Positions 51,272 through 61,234 are shown, counted from the stretch's first letter. The stretch is DNA of 64,000 nt from HB2-32-21 sp041603535 (GCA_041603535.1 JBFIEE010000007.1:1-64000), one strand, 5' to 3'. The notes: generated by a model from the sequence alone, not told the origin. Numbers and translations: made by a program.

Positions 51272-52027
51272 TCAGGCCAGGGCAAAACCGGCCGTCATAC
51301 CGCCATCAGCAATAAATTCAGAGCCCGTCGAATAGGAGCTGTCGTCTGAAGCCAGGTAAGCGGCCAGTGTGGCCATTTCTCTGGGTTGGCCAATCCGTCC
51401 AACCGGCACCGCAGAAAACAGGTTATTTGCGGCATCGCCGGTCAGACCCGCATCCGTCACCATGTTGGTCAATATTCCGCCAGGGTGGATTGAATTTACC
51501 CTGATATTGTCCGGTCCGAGCTCCATTGCGGCGACCTTGGTCATACCGCGCACGGCGAACTTGCTGGCACAGTACGCGATGCCGCCGACCATACCGCCCA
51601 TTCCAGCAATCGACGAAATGTTTATTATTGAACCACCACCGGCCTTTTTCATCTCGCCGGCTACCGCGCGCATACCAAGAAATACACCCAGCTGATTAAT
51701 ATTAATTACATTCATATAATCTTCAGGGCTCATATCGTGAAAAGGCTTAATGCCAGCGATTGCAGCATTGTTAATCAGCACATTAACTTTTCCAAAAGCC
51801 GCCACCGTTGCCGCCACCGCCGCTTGCCACGCATTTGCATCCCTCACGTCAAGATGTATGGCACGGGCCGAATCGCCAAGATCCGCAGCGACCCTTTTAG
51901 CCTCGGCATCCAGCACATCACAAATCATTACTTCGGCACCACGCTCAACAAACAGGCGGGCCTCGGCTTCTCCCTGACCGCGAGCTGCCCCCGTAATTAA
52001 CGCTACCTTTCCTTTTAGATCAGACAT
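51272..52027 (-). CDS. Short-chain dehydrogenase (hydroxysteroid-dehydrogenase-like)
   Basis: A 251-residue classical SDR. TGAARGQG is the cofactor loop, followed by CDVLDAE (Asp after strand 2 favours NAD), NNAAIAG, a Ser in NISSIAG, and Tyr/Lys in YCASK. The ending SEFIADGGMTAG is typical. Overall pattern resembles 3-alpha/20-beta- or 7-alpha-hydroxysteroid dehydrogenases, but many SDRs with other substrates look alike. I use the ATG at 52027; a GTG six bases upstream is possible. A terminator follows about 170 bp after the stop. Confidence 0.88.
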   Translation of the reverse strand: MSDLKGKVALITGAARGQGEAEARLFVERGAEVMICDVLDAEAKRVAADLGDSARAIHLDVRDANAWQAAVAATVAAFGKVNVLINNAAIAGIKPFHDMSPEDYMNVININQLGVFLGMRAVAGEMKKAGGGSIINISSIAGMGGMVGGIAYCASKFAVRGMTKVAAMELGPDNIRVNSIHPGGILTNMVTDAGLTGDAANNLFSAVPVGRIGQPREMATLAAYLASDDSSYSTGSEFIADGGMTAGFALA

Positions 52028-52366
52028 TTTCACTCTCTCTTTATAGTGGGTTTATGGCAAGGATTTTTGCACCCTCGCCGCTCGCAAGTCCAGCGGTTTG
52101 TGCACTCGGCGCGATAGATGCCCATTAGCGAATAGATGCCTGAGAATATTTTTAAGAAAATTCGCGCGCTATAACGCTCTTGCTTAACGGAACAAAAAGC
52201 TCTCTAATTGATTAAAATAAAGACAGACAACAATTAGAAATATTTCCTGTAAAAATAAGTCAAAGCGGCGGCTGAAGTGATGTTACAACCATAACTGGAT
52301 GCCAAAATTCGCGGGGTGCAGCACACAGGGAATGCTCAAATAATTTTTAACTACAGGGGTTAACCT
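52028..52366. other. Divergent control region, 339 bp, no gene
   Basis: Separates the minus-strand SDR from the plus-strand hydantoinase-like genes. It is AT-rich in its middle. ATAGATGCC occurs twice (52114-52122 and 52132-52140, 18 bp apart), the only repeated element I see. It should hold both promoters. Confidence 0.6.
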
Positions 52367-54454
52367 ATGGCGGCACATGAAATAAGTATTGGCGTCGATG
52401 TCGGCGGTACGCATACAGATTTGTGCGGGGTACAGGGTAAAAATATTGTTCGCGCCAAGGCGCTGACAACGCACGACGATTATTCCGTGGGTATTTTTAA
52501 CGCCCTTGGCAACGTGGCAGATACCCTCGGCATGTCGGTTGAAGAATTGCTGTCCAGGCACTGCCGCGCTTTCGTTAATGGCAACACCATTGTCACTAAC
52601 TCGTTAACCGAGCTCAAGGGTGCCAGGGTTGGCGTACTGGTGACGGGCGGGTTTGCTGATATTTTGCGGGTTGGTCGGGGCGCGCGCCTGAATATCCGCG
52701 ACGACCATTTACAGCGCAACCTGCCGCGGCTCATCCCCCAGGAGTTGGTGGCCGAAATCGATGAACGAATCGACCGAGACGGCAAGGTCATTGTCGCCCT
52801 CAATCATATGCAGGTCGAAGAAGAGGTTCGCAGGCTGGTCGAGCGCGGCGTTGACTGCATCGCCGTGTGTTTTTTATGGAGTACCGCCAATGGCGATCAC
52901 GAACGCGAAGCCGAAGAGATTATCAACCGCATAGCACCAGGTATCTTTGTTACTCAGTCAGTCTCGGTGGCATCTGTCTTTCGCGAATACGAACGCTGGC
53001 AAACTGCCATTTTGAACTGCTACGTGCAGCCTCCCGTCAAAGGTTTTGTTGAAACGGTATCGCGGGGCCTGCGCAGCCGCGGCTATACCAGAGCCCTTGA
53101 GTTTTTTAACGGCCTGGGCGGCGTCCTCACAGAAGAAGTGGTCAAACAGGTCCCCATCCAGCTGTACAGCTCGGGACCGGCGGGCGGCGCAGTGGGCTCC
53201 GCGGCACTGGCCAAACGCTACGGCCTCGATGAAGTGCTGTGCGGCGATATGGGTGGCACCAGTTTCGACACCATTCTTATTCACAAACAGGAGCCCAAGG
53301 TGGTGCAGCGCTGCACCATCGGTCGCTTCGATACTGCCCTCAATCTGCTCGACATCGACTCCATCGGCGCGGGTGGCGGCAGTATCATTCACCTTGATTC
53401 CCGAGGTATACCCCAGGTTGGCCCACAAAGCGCCGGCTCAACACCAGGCCCCGCCTGTTCAGGGCGCGGCGGCACCGAACCCACCGTCACGGACTGTATG
53501 GCGGTCATGGGTTTTATCGACCCGAAGAATTACCTCGGTGGTAACTACGAGCTCGACCTTGAGGCGGCCAAATTCGCACTGGAAGATAAAGTTGGCAATG
53601 CGCTGGGCTGGGACGCCCTCAAAACTGCCGCCGGGGCCTATGCCCTGGTCGTTGCTAACATGGCCAACGCGCTACGCGAGGTCTCGGTCAGTCGCGGCCG
53701 CGATCCGCGGAAGTGCACATTTATCGCTTACGGCGGTGCACTGCCTGTGTTCAGTGCATCAATCTGCCAGAGACTGGGTATCACCGACATGATTGTACCC
53801 GGGCAGAGCTCAGCTTTTTCAGCCTACGGCCTGCTAGAGGCGGACTATATCCGCCGCGAGTCAGCGACGATCGGCTGGCTGATCGGTCGGGAAGAGGGCT
53901 ACGGCCACATGATCGCTACTCGCGACCGGCTTGAACAGATCATTCGTCAAGATTTACAGGAAGCTGGGTTCAGCGATAGCGATATGCAGATCACCTACGG
54001 CGGCGACTTCCGCTACGTTGGCCAACTGGCAGAAATGTACATGCCCATGCACAAAGCCGATGTGGAAAAAAACCTCGGCGCGGCTATCGGGGCGGTCTTT
54101 AATGTCGCGTATGAAGAGGAATTCGGTCCCGGTACCGCCTGGACCGAATCGGAACTCATGCTGGTTAATTATGTGGTGACCGGTGTTGGCCTGCGACAAA
54201 AGCCGGACATTCAGCCAGTCAGCGCCGAACCCCGTGACGCCAGCAACGCCATCATGTCGACCCGACGTCTGTTTTTGCCGGATGAACAACAGTGGGCCGA
54301 AACACCGATTTATGACGCCGTAAAACTTGAACCGGGCACATACTTTGAAGGCCCCGGCATTATCGACTGTCGCGACACCACCATCTACATTCCGCGCGAC
54401 GCCACCGCGCGCCGGGATGAATACAACAATTTCCGGGTATCCATTGCCCGCTAA
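52367..54454 (+). CDS. hyuA: Hydantoinase/acetone-carboxylase A-type subunit
   Basis: A 695-residue protein of the hydantoinase A/oxoprolinase family. The ATP-binding fold of the actin-like type begins ISIGVDVGGTHTD; GNTIVTNSL, SSGPAGGAVGSA, GDMGGTSFDT and GAGGGSI follow, as in the ATPase subunits of hydantoinases, 5-oxoprolinase and acetone/acetophenone carboxylases. It would phosphorylate a carbonyl or amide substrate. AGGGG precedes the ATG. The B subunit follows 70 bp downstream and carries an acetone-carboxylase-gamma-like tail, which favours a ketone carboxylase over a hydantoinase. Confidence 0.9.
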   Translation: MAAHEISIGVDVGGTHTDLCGVQGKNIVRAKALTTHDDYSVGIFNALGNVADTLGMSVEELLSRHCRAFVNGNTIVTNSLTELKGARVGVLVTGGFADILRVGRGARLNIRDDHLQRNLPRLIPQELVAEIDERIDRDGKVIVALNHMQVEEEVRRLVERGVDCIAVCFLWSTANGDHEREAEEIINRIAPGIFVTQSVSVASVFREYERWQTAILNCYVQPPVKGFVETVSRGLRSRGYTRALEFFNGLGGVLTEEVVKQVPIQLYSSGPAGGAVGSAALAKRYGLDEVLCGDMGGTSFDTILIHKQEPKVVQRCTIGRFDTALNLLDIDSIGAGGGSIIHLDSRGIPQVGPQSAGSTPGPACSGRGGTEPTVTDCMAVMGFIDPKNYLGGNYELDLEAAKFALEDKVGNALGWDALKTAAGAYALVVANMANALREVSVSRGRDPRKCTFIAYGGALPVFSASICQRLGITDMIVPGQSSAFSAYGLLEADYIRRESATIGWLIGREEGYGHMIATRDRLEQIIRQDLQEAGFSDSDMQITYGGDFRYVGQLAEMYMPMHKADVEKNLGAAIGAVFNVAYEEEFGPGTAWTESELMLVNYVVTGVGLRQKPDIQPVSAEPRDASNAIMSTRRLFLPDEQQWAETPIYDAVKLEPGTYFEGPGIIDCRDTTIYIPRDATARRDEYNNFRVSIAR

Positions 54455-54524
54455 TTGTCCGGGACAGACCCGCATTTAACCTATTAAACAGGGGTAGCGC
54501 CTCGCTAGAGGCAGGAGAAATATC

Positions 54525-56738
54525 ATGACCGCCAATACTGCCACCAAGCCGGCTTCACAGGACATGCCACGCACCGCGACGGATGAATTCGATCCCATCA
54601 CCGCCGAGGTAATTCGCTCGGCCTTCGACAACATCACCACCGAAATGAGTCTGGTGCTACTGCGCACCTCAGGTTCCCCGGTGTTAACCGAATCGAAGGA
54701 TTTTTCCACCGTTGTATTTGATGCCGATCTCAATCAAATCGGCACATCCGGTTACATATTACTGCACATGTCATCGTCGCGGCTTGGCGTGGAGGCCATT
54801 GCCAAAGCTCGGGTGCCCCACGATATCAACCCCGGTGATGCCTTTATCTGTAACGACCCCCACACCAGCGGCGCCCTGCATCAGGGCGACGTCGGCATTG
54901 TCATGCCTGTGTTCCACGACGCAGACCTGGTGGGCTGGACATTTTCTAATGCCCACCTGATGGACGTCGGCGGTGCGGCCATCAGCGGCTTCGCACCAGA
55001 AGCCCGCGACACCTACTCTGAGGCGCTACGTTTTCCCGGCACACGGGTGGCGCGCAACGCCGTACTCGACGAAGAATGGGTGGGTTTCATGCGCAACAAC
55101 GTGCGGGTTCCCCTGTCATTTATCAGTGATCTACGCAGCCTGGTTGCCGCCTGCAATGTCGGCGGTGAACGGCTGGTCGACCTCATTGAAGAATATGGCC
55201 AGCAGACCCTCAGGAAATACACCAACTACAACATCGAACTGACCGAAAAGGCGCTGCGCGCCCGCATTTCTCGCCTGCCCAACGGCACGTACCATACCTA
55301 CGACTACGTGGAATACGACGGTTTCGGTGACGGTAGTCTGAATCCGATTTTTTGCGAGATGGCCGTTGCCGGCGACCAGCTCAAATTCAAATTCTCCGGC
55401 TGTCCCCAGGTTGCCGCGTTTATCAATGCCGGACGCTCCGCAGTGGAAGGCAGTTTGATTGCACCGATCATGTGCCAGTTTGCGCCGGACATCCCCTTTA
55501 ATCAGGGTTTCTGGAACTGTCTGGAAATCGATCTCGGCGAGCCGGGCACGATTATTAATCCGGTCGTACCCGCCCCGGTCACCAGCGGTCACGCCTCGGC
55601 CGGTATGCGCGCTGGCCGTATGGTGCAGGAAGCGCTGGCAGCGGCCTGCGCCGCCTCCGAAGATGAAGAATTGCGCAGCCGAGTGTCGGGACAGTCCTCA
55701 GGCGCTGTGACGTTGGGCATCTGGTTCGGTACGGATAACAAGGGCAACCCATCGATGTTTATGCCTTTTGGCATGGCAGTCGGTATTGGCGGCCCCGGCC
55801 AGACCATCGGCGACGGACAGGATTGCTACGGCATGCAATCAACGCTGGCCATTAAATGGGCTGATGTGGAAGTGCAGGAACTGGACTCTCCCGTGTTAAT
55901 GCTGTGGCGCAAAGTCCTCGGTAATGCTGGCGGCGCGGGTGCCAGCCGCGGCGGACTGGCAATCGATGAGGCCTTTACGCTGTATGGCGCCGATAATTTT
56001 GTAGGCATGAACTTTCAAAGCGGAGCGGAAATACCCGCCCGTGGTTTTGCCGGTGGCATGCCAGGCGGCAACGGTAAAGCCTGGTTGATCCGCAATGGTG
56101 AAGTCGACAAATTGCTGGCCGCTGGTAAATTGCCCACTTCGCCTGAACTGGTCAAAGGCGTGGTTGACCAATCGTTACGCGGCTGCCAGACCAACATCGC
56201 GTTCGCAAAAGGCGATGTCTTCAGGGGTATCGGTGGCGGCGGTGGCGGACTGGGCGATCCCTTCCTACGCGCACCGGCTCTCATTGAGCAGGACCTTATC
56301 GACCGCGCCATTTCAAAAGCCGCCGCCGAACAACTCTATGGTGCCGTGCTGGCCGTGGGTAGTGAGACCCACGTAGATGTCGCGGCTACCTGGATCAATC
56401 GCAACACCCTTCGTGCAGCGATGCTGCCGTCCGCCAACGTCGCCCTGGAGAAATTACCTGCCAGCGCGAACATGTCTGGTGTGCAGACAAAAAACGGCGC
56501 CTGGATCTGTAGTCATTGTCGCCACAAACTCGCCAGTACTACCGCAAGCTGGGTGTCCGCCACCCATACTCGGCAGCGAGATCTAGCCGATGTCTACGAA
56601 GAATCTGAAACCTGTACGCGGCGACGCCAGCACCCGGTTATGCTGATGGAACACTACTGCCCAGCCTGCGCCGCCTGCCTTACCGTGCAGGTAACGCTAA
56701 ACCAGGAGAGTACACCAACCTATCATCTACACGGCTAA
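54525..56738 (+). CDS. hyuB: Hydantoinase B-type subunit fused to acetone-carboxylase-gamma-like domain
   Basis: A 737-residue protein. Residues about 20-640 are the hydantoinase B/acetone carboxylase alpha fold (FDPITAEVIRSAFDNITTEMS, FICNDPHTSGALHQGDVGI, GGxGG-rich segments near 560-580). The last 85 or so residues form an extra zinc-ribbon-like domain with Cys in CSHC and CPAC; ENWK-like SASW after the first pair and EHYCPACAACLTVQV after the second match the separate gamma subunit of acetone carboxylases. A fusion of the two is unusual. AGGAG precedes the ATG. Predicted role: ATP-dependent carboxylation of a ketone with the A subunit. Confidence 0.88.
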   Translation: MTANTATKPASQDMPRTATDEFDPITAEVIRSAFDNITTEMSLVLLRTSGSPVLTESKDFSTVVFDADLNQIGTSGYILLHMSSSRLGVEAIAKARVPHDINPGDAFICNDPHTSGALHQGDVGIVMPVFHDADLVGWTFSNAHLMDVGGAAISGFAPEARDTYSEALRFPGTRVARNAVLDEEWVGFMRNNVRVPLSFISDLRSLVAACNVGGERLVDLIEEYGQQTLRKYTNYNIELTEKALRARISRLPNGTYHTYDYVEYDGFGDGSLNPIFCEMAVAGDQLKFKFSGCPQVAAFINAGRSAVEGSLIAPIMCQFAPDIPFNQGFWNCLEIDLGEPGTIINPVVPAPVTSGHASAGMRAGRMVQEALAAACAASEDEELRSRVSGQSSGAVTLGIWFGTDNKGNPSMFMPFGMAVGIGGPGQTIGDGQDCYGMQSTLAIKWADVEVQELDSPVLMLWRKVLGNAGGAGASRGGLAIDEAFTLYGADNFVGMNFQSGAEIPARGFAGGMPGGNGKAWLIRNGEVDKLLAAGKLPTSPELVKGVVDQSLRGCQTNIAFAKGDVFRGIGGGGGGLGDPFLRAPALIEQDLIDRAISKAAAEQLYGAVLAVGSETHVDVAATWINRNTLRAAMLPSANVALEKLPASANMSGVQTKNGAWICSHCRHKLASTTASWVSATHTRQRDLADVYEESETCTRRRQHPVMLMEHYCPACAACLTVQVTLNQESTPTYHLHG

Positions 56739-56873
56739 GCAATACCTGCGTCTGGTAATGCGCTCGGGCGCGTTACCAGCGACTGTTCTGGCGCGGCAGG
56801 GCGTGGCGAACCATACTCCTGTCAACCGTGTGCAAATACTTCCCTCGCGGCGCAACACCTAAACGAGCAACCG

Positions 56874-57662
56874 ATGAGCACCGAAACCTATTATCGCGAT
56901 CACTGGGTCGATATTGACACACAACGCCTGGCGACCTACCAGCAGATGTTTCAGTGGCATCCCGCCATGGAACCATTATTGGCGGCAGCGGATATCCGCG
57001 CCGGGCACACCGTCGTGGACTATGGTTGCGGCCCCGGCGGCCTCGCACTTGAGCTGGCGCGACGGGTCGAGACCGCGGGCCACGTACACGGCATCGACCT
57101 CAATGCAGCGTTCGTGACCCTCGCCAGAACAAATCTGGCTGCGGCAGGCTTCGCTAACCGCGCGACTATCCACCACATCACTAACGACAGCATCCCTCTC
57201 GGCAACGACTCAGCCGATCGGCTGGTATGTAAGAATGTGCTGGAATATGTCACCGACTACGCTGCGGTGATCGCCGAGTTTTACCGCGTCGTCAAACCCG
57301 GCGGCATTGCCCACATCATCGATAGCGACTGGGGCATGATTGCGGTAGAACCCCTGGGACAGGGCAAATTAGGCGAACTTCTCGACGCCGCTCGTTGTGC
57401 TTACCACACGCCACTGATCGGCCGGGTACTCTATAGCGAAATGAAAAAAGTCGGCTTTCGCGATGTAAAGGTACAAATCATTGCCTCGCCAGATACCCGT
57501 GGGCGTATTTTACCGGTGCTCAATAATATGGTGACTTACGCCAGGGTAGGCGGCATGGCACCCGAACGAGCAGACGCCCTGCTCGCGGAAATTCACGCGG
57601 CTGTGGCCGATGGCACATTCATGATGGTGTTGCCGCAGTTTTTAGTCACCGCAATCAAATAA
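56874..57662 (+). CDS. SAM-dependent class I methyltransferase
   Basis: A 262-residue methyltransferase. Motif I VVDYGCGPGG (47-56), the acidic HGIDLN after strand 2, and VLEYVTDYAAVIAEFYRVVKPGG follow the usual class I order of the UbiE/ArsM-like methyltransferase-11 group. The C-terminal half, ending FMMVLPQFLVTAIK, is also typical of that group. The methyl acceptor is unknown. It is 30 bp before the next crotonase gene, so both are probably in one transcript with the carboxylase subunits. Confidence 0.88.
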   Translation: MSTETYYRDHWVDIDTQRLATYQQMFQWHPAMEPLLAAADIRAGHTVVDYGCGPGGLALELARRVETAGHVHGIDLNAAFVTLARTNLAAAGFANRATIHHITNDSIPLGNDSADRLVCKNVLEYVTDYAAVIAEFYRVVKPGGIAHIIDSDWGMIAVEPLGQGKLGELLDAARCAYHTPLIGRVLYSEMKKVGFRDVKVQIIASPDTRGRILPVLNNMVTYARVGGMAPERADALLAEIHAAVADGTFMMVLPQFLVTAIK

Positions 57663-57691
57663 AGCCACGCAACCAACTTACAGGAACAACC

Positions 57692-58480
57692 ATGAGAGAT
57701 TCAGCCTGTGTTATTGTCCGGGACGCCAACCGCGTACGGACCATCACCCTTAACCGCCCCGATGCACTTAATGCATTCAATGACGATTTGTACGACGGCG
57801 CTGGCGATGCACTGGTAGATGCCGCAACAGATAACGATATCGCGGTCATTATTATTACCGGTGCCGGGCGCGCTTTTACTGCAGGCCAGGATCTGGGAGA
57901 AATGGCCAACCCGCGTCAACACCATGATGGCGAACCTCACGGGTTCCCGCACTTTCTCGACACGCTGGCCAGCTATCCAAAGCCGGTGATCGCCGCCGTA
58001 AACGGCATGGGCATCGGTATCGGGGTCACCATGTTGCCCCACTGCGATTTTGTTTTTATCAGCGAGGAAGCCCGTCTCCGCGCGCCATTTGCAACGCTTG
58101 GTGTTACCGTGGAAGCCGCCAACTCATACCTGTTACCCATGCGGATTGGTTGGACTAACGCCGCCCATATGCTGTACACAGCAGCATGGTTTGACGCCGA
58201 CCAATGTGTCGAAATGGGTCTGGCCTGGAAAAAAACCAGTGCGGCGGATCTGCTACCGGAAGTGCAAGCCCTGGCCACGCAAATTGCGGCGATGCCCATC
58301 AGCTCCCTGATACACACCAAACAACTGGTGCTAGCGCCACGGCTGGCTGCCATCAAGGAGGCACGTAAGCGCGAGATAGCCGCCTTTGCCGAGCTGGTGG
58401 GCGCGCCGGCTAATCGCGAAGCAATCCAGGCATTTAAAGAAAAACGCCCGGCGGATTTTACGAACTTACCTGAAATGTAG
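57692..58480 (+). CDS. Crotonase, probable enoyl-CoA isomerase type
   Basis: A 262-residue crotonase-fold protein. Both hydratase Glu positions are changed (GIGVTMLPHCD has Thr in place of the first; APFATLG has Phe in place of the second), but Glu141 in VTVEAANSYLLP corresponds to the catalytic Glu of delta3,delta2-enoyl-CoA isomerases (PEA/PEG segment). It therefore probably moves a double bond rather than adding water. ACAGGAAC precedes the ATG. The next gene, a luciferase-like oxidoreductase, starts 92 bp downstream. Confidence 0.85.
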   Translation: MRDSACVIVRDANRVRTITLNRPDALNAFNDDLYDGAGDALVDAATDNDIAVIIITGAGRAFTAGQDLGEMANPRQHHDGEPHGFPHFLDTLASYPKPVIAAVNGMGIGIGVTMLPHCDFVFISEEARLRAPFATLGVTVEAANSYLLPMRIGWTNAAHMLYTAAWFDADQCVEMGLAWKKTSAADLLPEVQALATQIAAMPISSLIHTKQLVLAPRLAAIKEARKREIAAFAELVGAPANREAIQAFKEKRPADFTNLPEM

Positions 58481-58571
58481 CTCACCAAAAATATAGATTG
58501 CAGGAAACATAGCGCAGATGAAGCCAGCACATCCGGGAACCTAACCAGCCACCACTGCCAGGAGAAAAGCT

Positions 58572-59552
58572 ATGGAAACTATAAAATTTGGTCTGTTTCT
58601 TCCCACCGGTAATTTTGCGGATGCCAAAGCCGCGGCCTTGCAGGCAGAGCGCGATGGCTTTTACTCGGTGTCCACCAATGACCATTTTTTCTCACCCCTT
58701 GGCACCCATGACAGCCCCCAGCTTGAATGCTTTACCAGTTTGACGGCTATCGCCGCCGTGACCGATAAAGTTCGCCTGGCGCCGTCTGTTGTCGCCGCTT
58801 CGTTTCGCAACCCCGCCCTGCTGGCAAAAATTTCTTCAACGCTGGATCAGGTGAGTAACGGTCGCTTTATTATGGGTCTGGGCGCGGGCTGGTTTGACAG
58901 GGAATATGCCGCACACGGCTACCCCTTCCCCGCAACCCCCGAACGACTGGCGCAGCTGGAAGAAACTGTGCTGATACTGAAAGCCATGTGGTGTGATAAA
59001 GAACCCACCTTTAGTGGTCAGTATTTTTCCATTGACAAAGCCTACAACAACCCTCGTCCGGTGCAGCGACCACACCCACCGATCATGCTCGGCGGCTCCG
59101 GCCCTGGTTTGCTTAAGATCGCCGCGGCCCATGCCGATATCCTCAACATTATTCCACCCACGTCCAACGGCAAGGACTTCATCAACGATCCCGCAGCCAC
59201 CGTCCGATTTACCATGGCGACGCTCAAGCACAAGATAGCTCAGCTACACCAGTTCGCCGAGCAGGCCGGGCGTGACCCGGGCGAGATTGAACTCGGCGGT
59301 ATCACGCTGTTGGCACTGTCAGAAAATTCTGCAGATGCAACGCTACGGGGTATTGCCACACAACTGGGTTTTCCAAATTATCAAACAGCCCAACGGTCAC
59401 CCGTTGCCCTGCTCGGCACCCCGGACGAAGTCGTTAACGAACTACAGACCCGTATTGACGAGACGGGGATGACCTATTACATCGTGATCGCAATGACGCC
59501 CGAGTCACAGGCACTTTTCGTCGATAAAGTGATGCCTGCGTTCAGGTACTAA
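58572..59552 (+). CDS. Luciferase-like (LLM class) oxidoreductase
   Basis: A 326-residue TIM-barrel flavin-dependent oxidoreductase of the luciferase superfamily. Landmarks are KFGLFLPTGNF, STNDHFFSP, LAPSVVAASFRNPALLAK, GRFIMGLGAGW and RPHPPIMLGGSG. Compared with the member at 4358-5158 it is longer and more like the F420-dependent subgroup used in dehydrogenation of cyclic or polyprenyl compounds, though FMN use cannot be excluded. GGAGAA precedes the ATG. It lies 38 bp before the nitroreductase gene and is probably co-transcribed. Confidence 0.85.
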   Translation: METIKFGLFLPTGNFADAKAAALQAERDGFYSVSTNDHFFSPLGTHDSPQLECFTSLTAIAAVTDKVRLAPSVVAASFRNPALLAKISSTLDQVSNGRFIMGLGAGWFDREYAAHGYPFPATPERLAQLEETVLILKAMWCDKEPTFSGQYFSIDKAYNNPRPVQRPHPPIMLGGSGPGLLKIAAAHADILNIIPPTSNGKDFINDPAATVRFTMATLKHKIAQLHQFAEQAGRDPGEIELGGITLLALSENSADATLRGIATQLGFPNYQTAQRSPVALLGTPDEVVNELQTRIDETGMTYYIVIAMTPESQALFVDKVMPAFRY

Positions 59553-59589
59553 TATCTGCCTAACGACCAGAAACTGCCGGAGAACAGCC

Positions 59590-60258
59590 ATGAAACTTAA
59601 CGAAGTAATGCGCACCACCTTCGCCGCGCGGGACTACACCGGCGAACCGCTACCCGATGATGTTCTTTACCATATTCTGGACAATGCGCGCTTTGCGCCC
59701 AGTGGCGGCAACCGTCAGGGCAACCGCGTCATTATTGTCAAAAACAAAAAAACGCGGGCGGCACTTGCCAGGCTGGCCGAGCCCGCAGCCAAACAATATT
59801 TGGCACAGGTGAATGCAGGGGAAAACCCCTGGAACACCGTCACGCCAAGCAAGGTCACCGCCAAACAAATAGCCGACACACCGGTGCCAGCGATGCTGGT
59901 CGAACCCTACATAAAATCCGCCGTTGTACTGGTCTTTGTGGTTGACCTCAATGCCGTCGCCTCACTGGATAAAAACCTGGATCGCATTGGTATTATCAGC
60001 GGCGCATCGGTTTACCCCTTTGTCTGGAATGTCCTGCTCGGCGCACGCCAGGCTGGTTTCGGTGGCACCATTACCACCCTGCCCACCGCTCAGGAACCGG
60101 CCGTTCAAAAACTGCTGAATATTCCCGAACACTACGCTGTGTGCGCCGTCGTACCCCTTGGTAAGCCGGTTAAACAGTTAACCCGCTTAAAGCGTCGGAC
60201 GGTTGAGGAGATTGCCACCAGGGAGCGATTTGATGGCAAAGCTTTTGGCAAAAGCTGA
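59590..60258 (+). CDS. Nitroreductase-family flavoprotein
   Basis: A 222-residue FMN protein of the nitroreductase family. The FMN-binding segments are TTFAARDYTGEPLPDD, APSGGNRQGNR at the phosphate end, and the later GASVYPFVWNVLLGARQAGFGGTITTLP. Such proteins reduce nitro groups, quinones or double bonds with NAD(P)H, or dehalogenate; some serve as flavin reductases for partner monooxygenases. Its neighbour is a luciferase-like oxidoreductase, which could be such a partner. GGAGAACAG precedes the ATG. Confidence 0.88.
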   Translation: MKLNEVMRTTFAARDYTGEPLPDDVLYHILDNARFAPSGGNRQGNRVIIVKNKKTRAALARLAEPAAKQYLAQVNAGENPWNTVTPSKVTAKQIADTPVPAMLVEPYIKSAVVLVFVVDLNAVASLDKNLDRIGIISGASVYPFVWNVLLGARQAGFGGTITTLPTAQEPAVQKLLNIPEHYAVCAVVPLGKPVKQLTRLKRRTVEEIATRERFDGKAFGKS

Positions 60259-60613
60259 AAAATAGATCGGCGCAGATTTATTCCTGCTTCACGACGGGCA
60301 AATTTTCTCTATCCCGGCGCAACGCATATGGCTGTCGCCAGGAAGAATAGGTGCCATTGAAATCAGCACTGGGAACACGGGCAAAGGTGTCAGGCGCCTG
60401 CGACAAATAGTGCCCTTATACAACCAGTCGATACATGAAAACTTCGGCACCCAGTTAGCGTCTGGCGCATTTCTCAAACCACACCGATAGCTCGGGGAAA
60501 TGCCTAACGTAAAGGCAAACCGCTAATTTCGCCCCACCGAAAAAACTCGCTCTTTACAGGCGAGCGGGTTGGGGGTCGGCGAACACCCGAAGGGGCAATG
60601 AGACAAGGTAATT
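60259..60613. other. Intergenic region, 355 bp, no supported gene
   Basis: Lies between the nitroreductase and the UV-endonuclease-like gene. An open frame of about 60 codons on the minus strand has no ribosome-binding site or family features, so I do not call it. A hairpin with an adjacent A-run is present at 60540-60570, listed separately. Confidence 0.55.
60540..60570 (-). terminator. Possible minus-strand terminator
   Basis: AACTCGCTC (60544-60552) faces GAGCGGGTT (60562-60570) across a nine-base loop, with a run of six A bordering the left arm; on the minus strand this reads as a stem followed by T6. One pair is a mismatch on that strand but a wobble on the plus strand, so the direction is not certain. 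It sits 44 bp before the UV-endonuclease-like start. Confidence 0.4.
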
Positions 60614-61105
60614 ATGAGACTCTGGTCGTTACATCCCTCTTACCTCGATAGCAAAGGCCTGGTCGCCCTGTGGCGCGAAGGCCTGCTGGCGCAGAAAGTC
60701 CTGGTCGGGGAGACGAAGGGGTACAAAAATCATCCGCAACTGATGCGGTTTAAGGCTGTCAGCAACCCTGTCGGCACGATCGCCAGTTACCTGCGGTGTG
60801 TCGCCGATGAAGCGGATAGCAGGGCTTACAACTTTGATCGCAGCAAAATTGTTAACCAGCGGACAAAAAATCGCTTACTCGTCACAGACGGTCAGCTGGA
60901 ATACGAGTGGCTGCATTTACTGGGCAAACTGGCAACGCGAGACCCCGATTTGTATCATCGTGTCCTGATCGCCCGGCAAGCCAAAGGCCGGCAAACTATA
61001 GCCCGGCAAACCGGGAAAATACGGCTCCACCCCTTATTTACAGAAACGCCCGGACCCGTGGCCGATTGGGAGAGAACCCAGGCACCTGGATCTGACGACA
61101 CGTGA
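60614..61105 (+). CDS. Pyrimidine-dimer DNA glycosylase-like protein
   Basis: A 163-residue protein of the pyrimidine-dimer DNA glycosylase/endonuclease V family, starting MRLWSLHPSYLDSKGLVALWREG and containing KGYKNHPQLMRFK and YLRCVADEA. Members of the T4 endonuclease V type cut the glycosidic bond at UV photodimers. In this bacterial branch the activity is mostly predicted. ACAAGG precedes the ATG. It is not close to other repair genes apart from exonuclease III 20 kb away. Confidence 0.85.
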   Translation: MRLWSLHPSYLDSKGLVALWREGLLAQKVLVGETKGYKNHPQLMRFKAVSNPVGTIASYLRCVADEADSRAYNFDRSKIVNQRTKNRLLVTDGQLEYEWLHLLGKLATRDPDLYHRVLIARQAKGRQTIARQTGKIRLHPLFTETPGPVADWERTQAPGSDDT

Positions 61106-61234
61106 CTAAACGCAGAAGTCATCCTCTACGGATAGTCAGCGCGGCATCCTTCAGGATGGCGAAGTCGGGCGCTAAAACAGGCACCGCGTCGCGTTGATCC
61201 GATCAAACCTGTAATTACCGCAAGGAGCAATGAT

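Noticed and set aside
60289..60477. Open frame of 62 codons on the minus strand in a gene-free stretch
   Set aside because: No ribosome-binding site, no recognisable motif and unlikely composition (many Pro, Cys and Arg).
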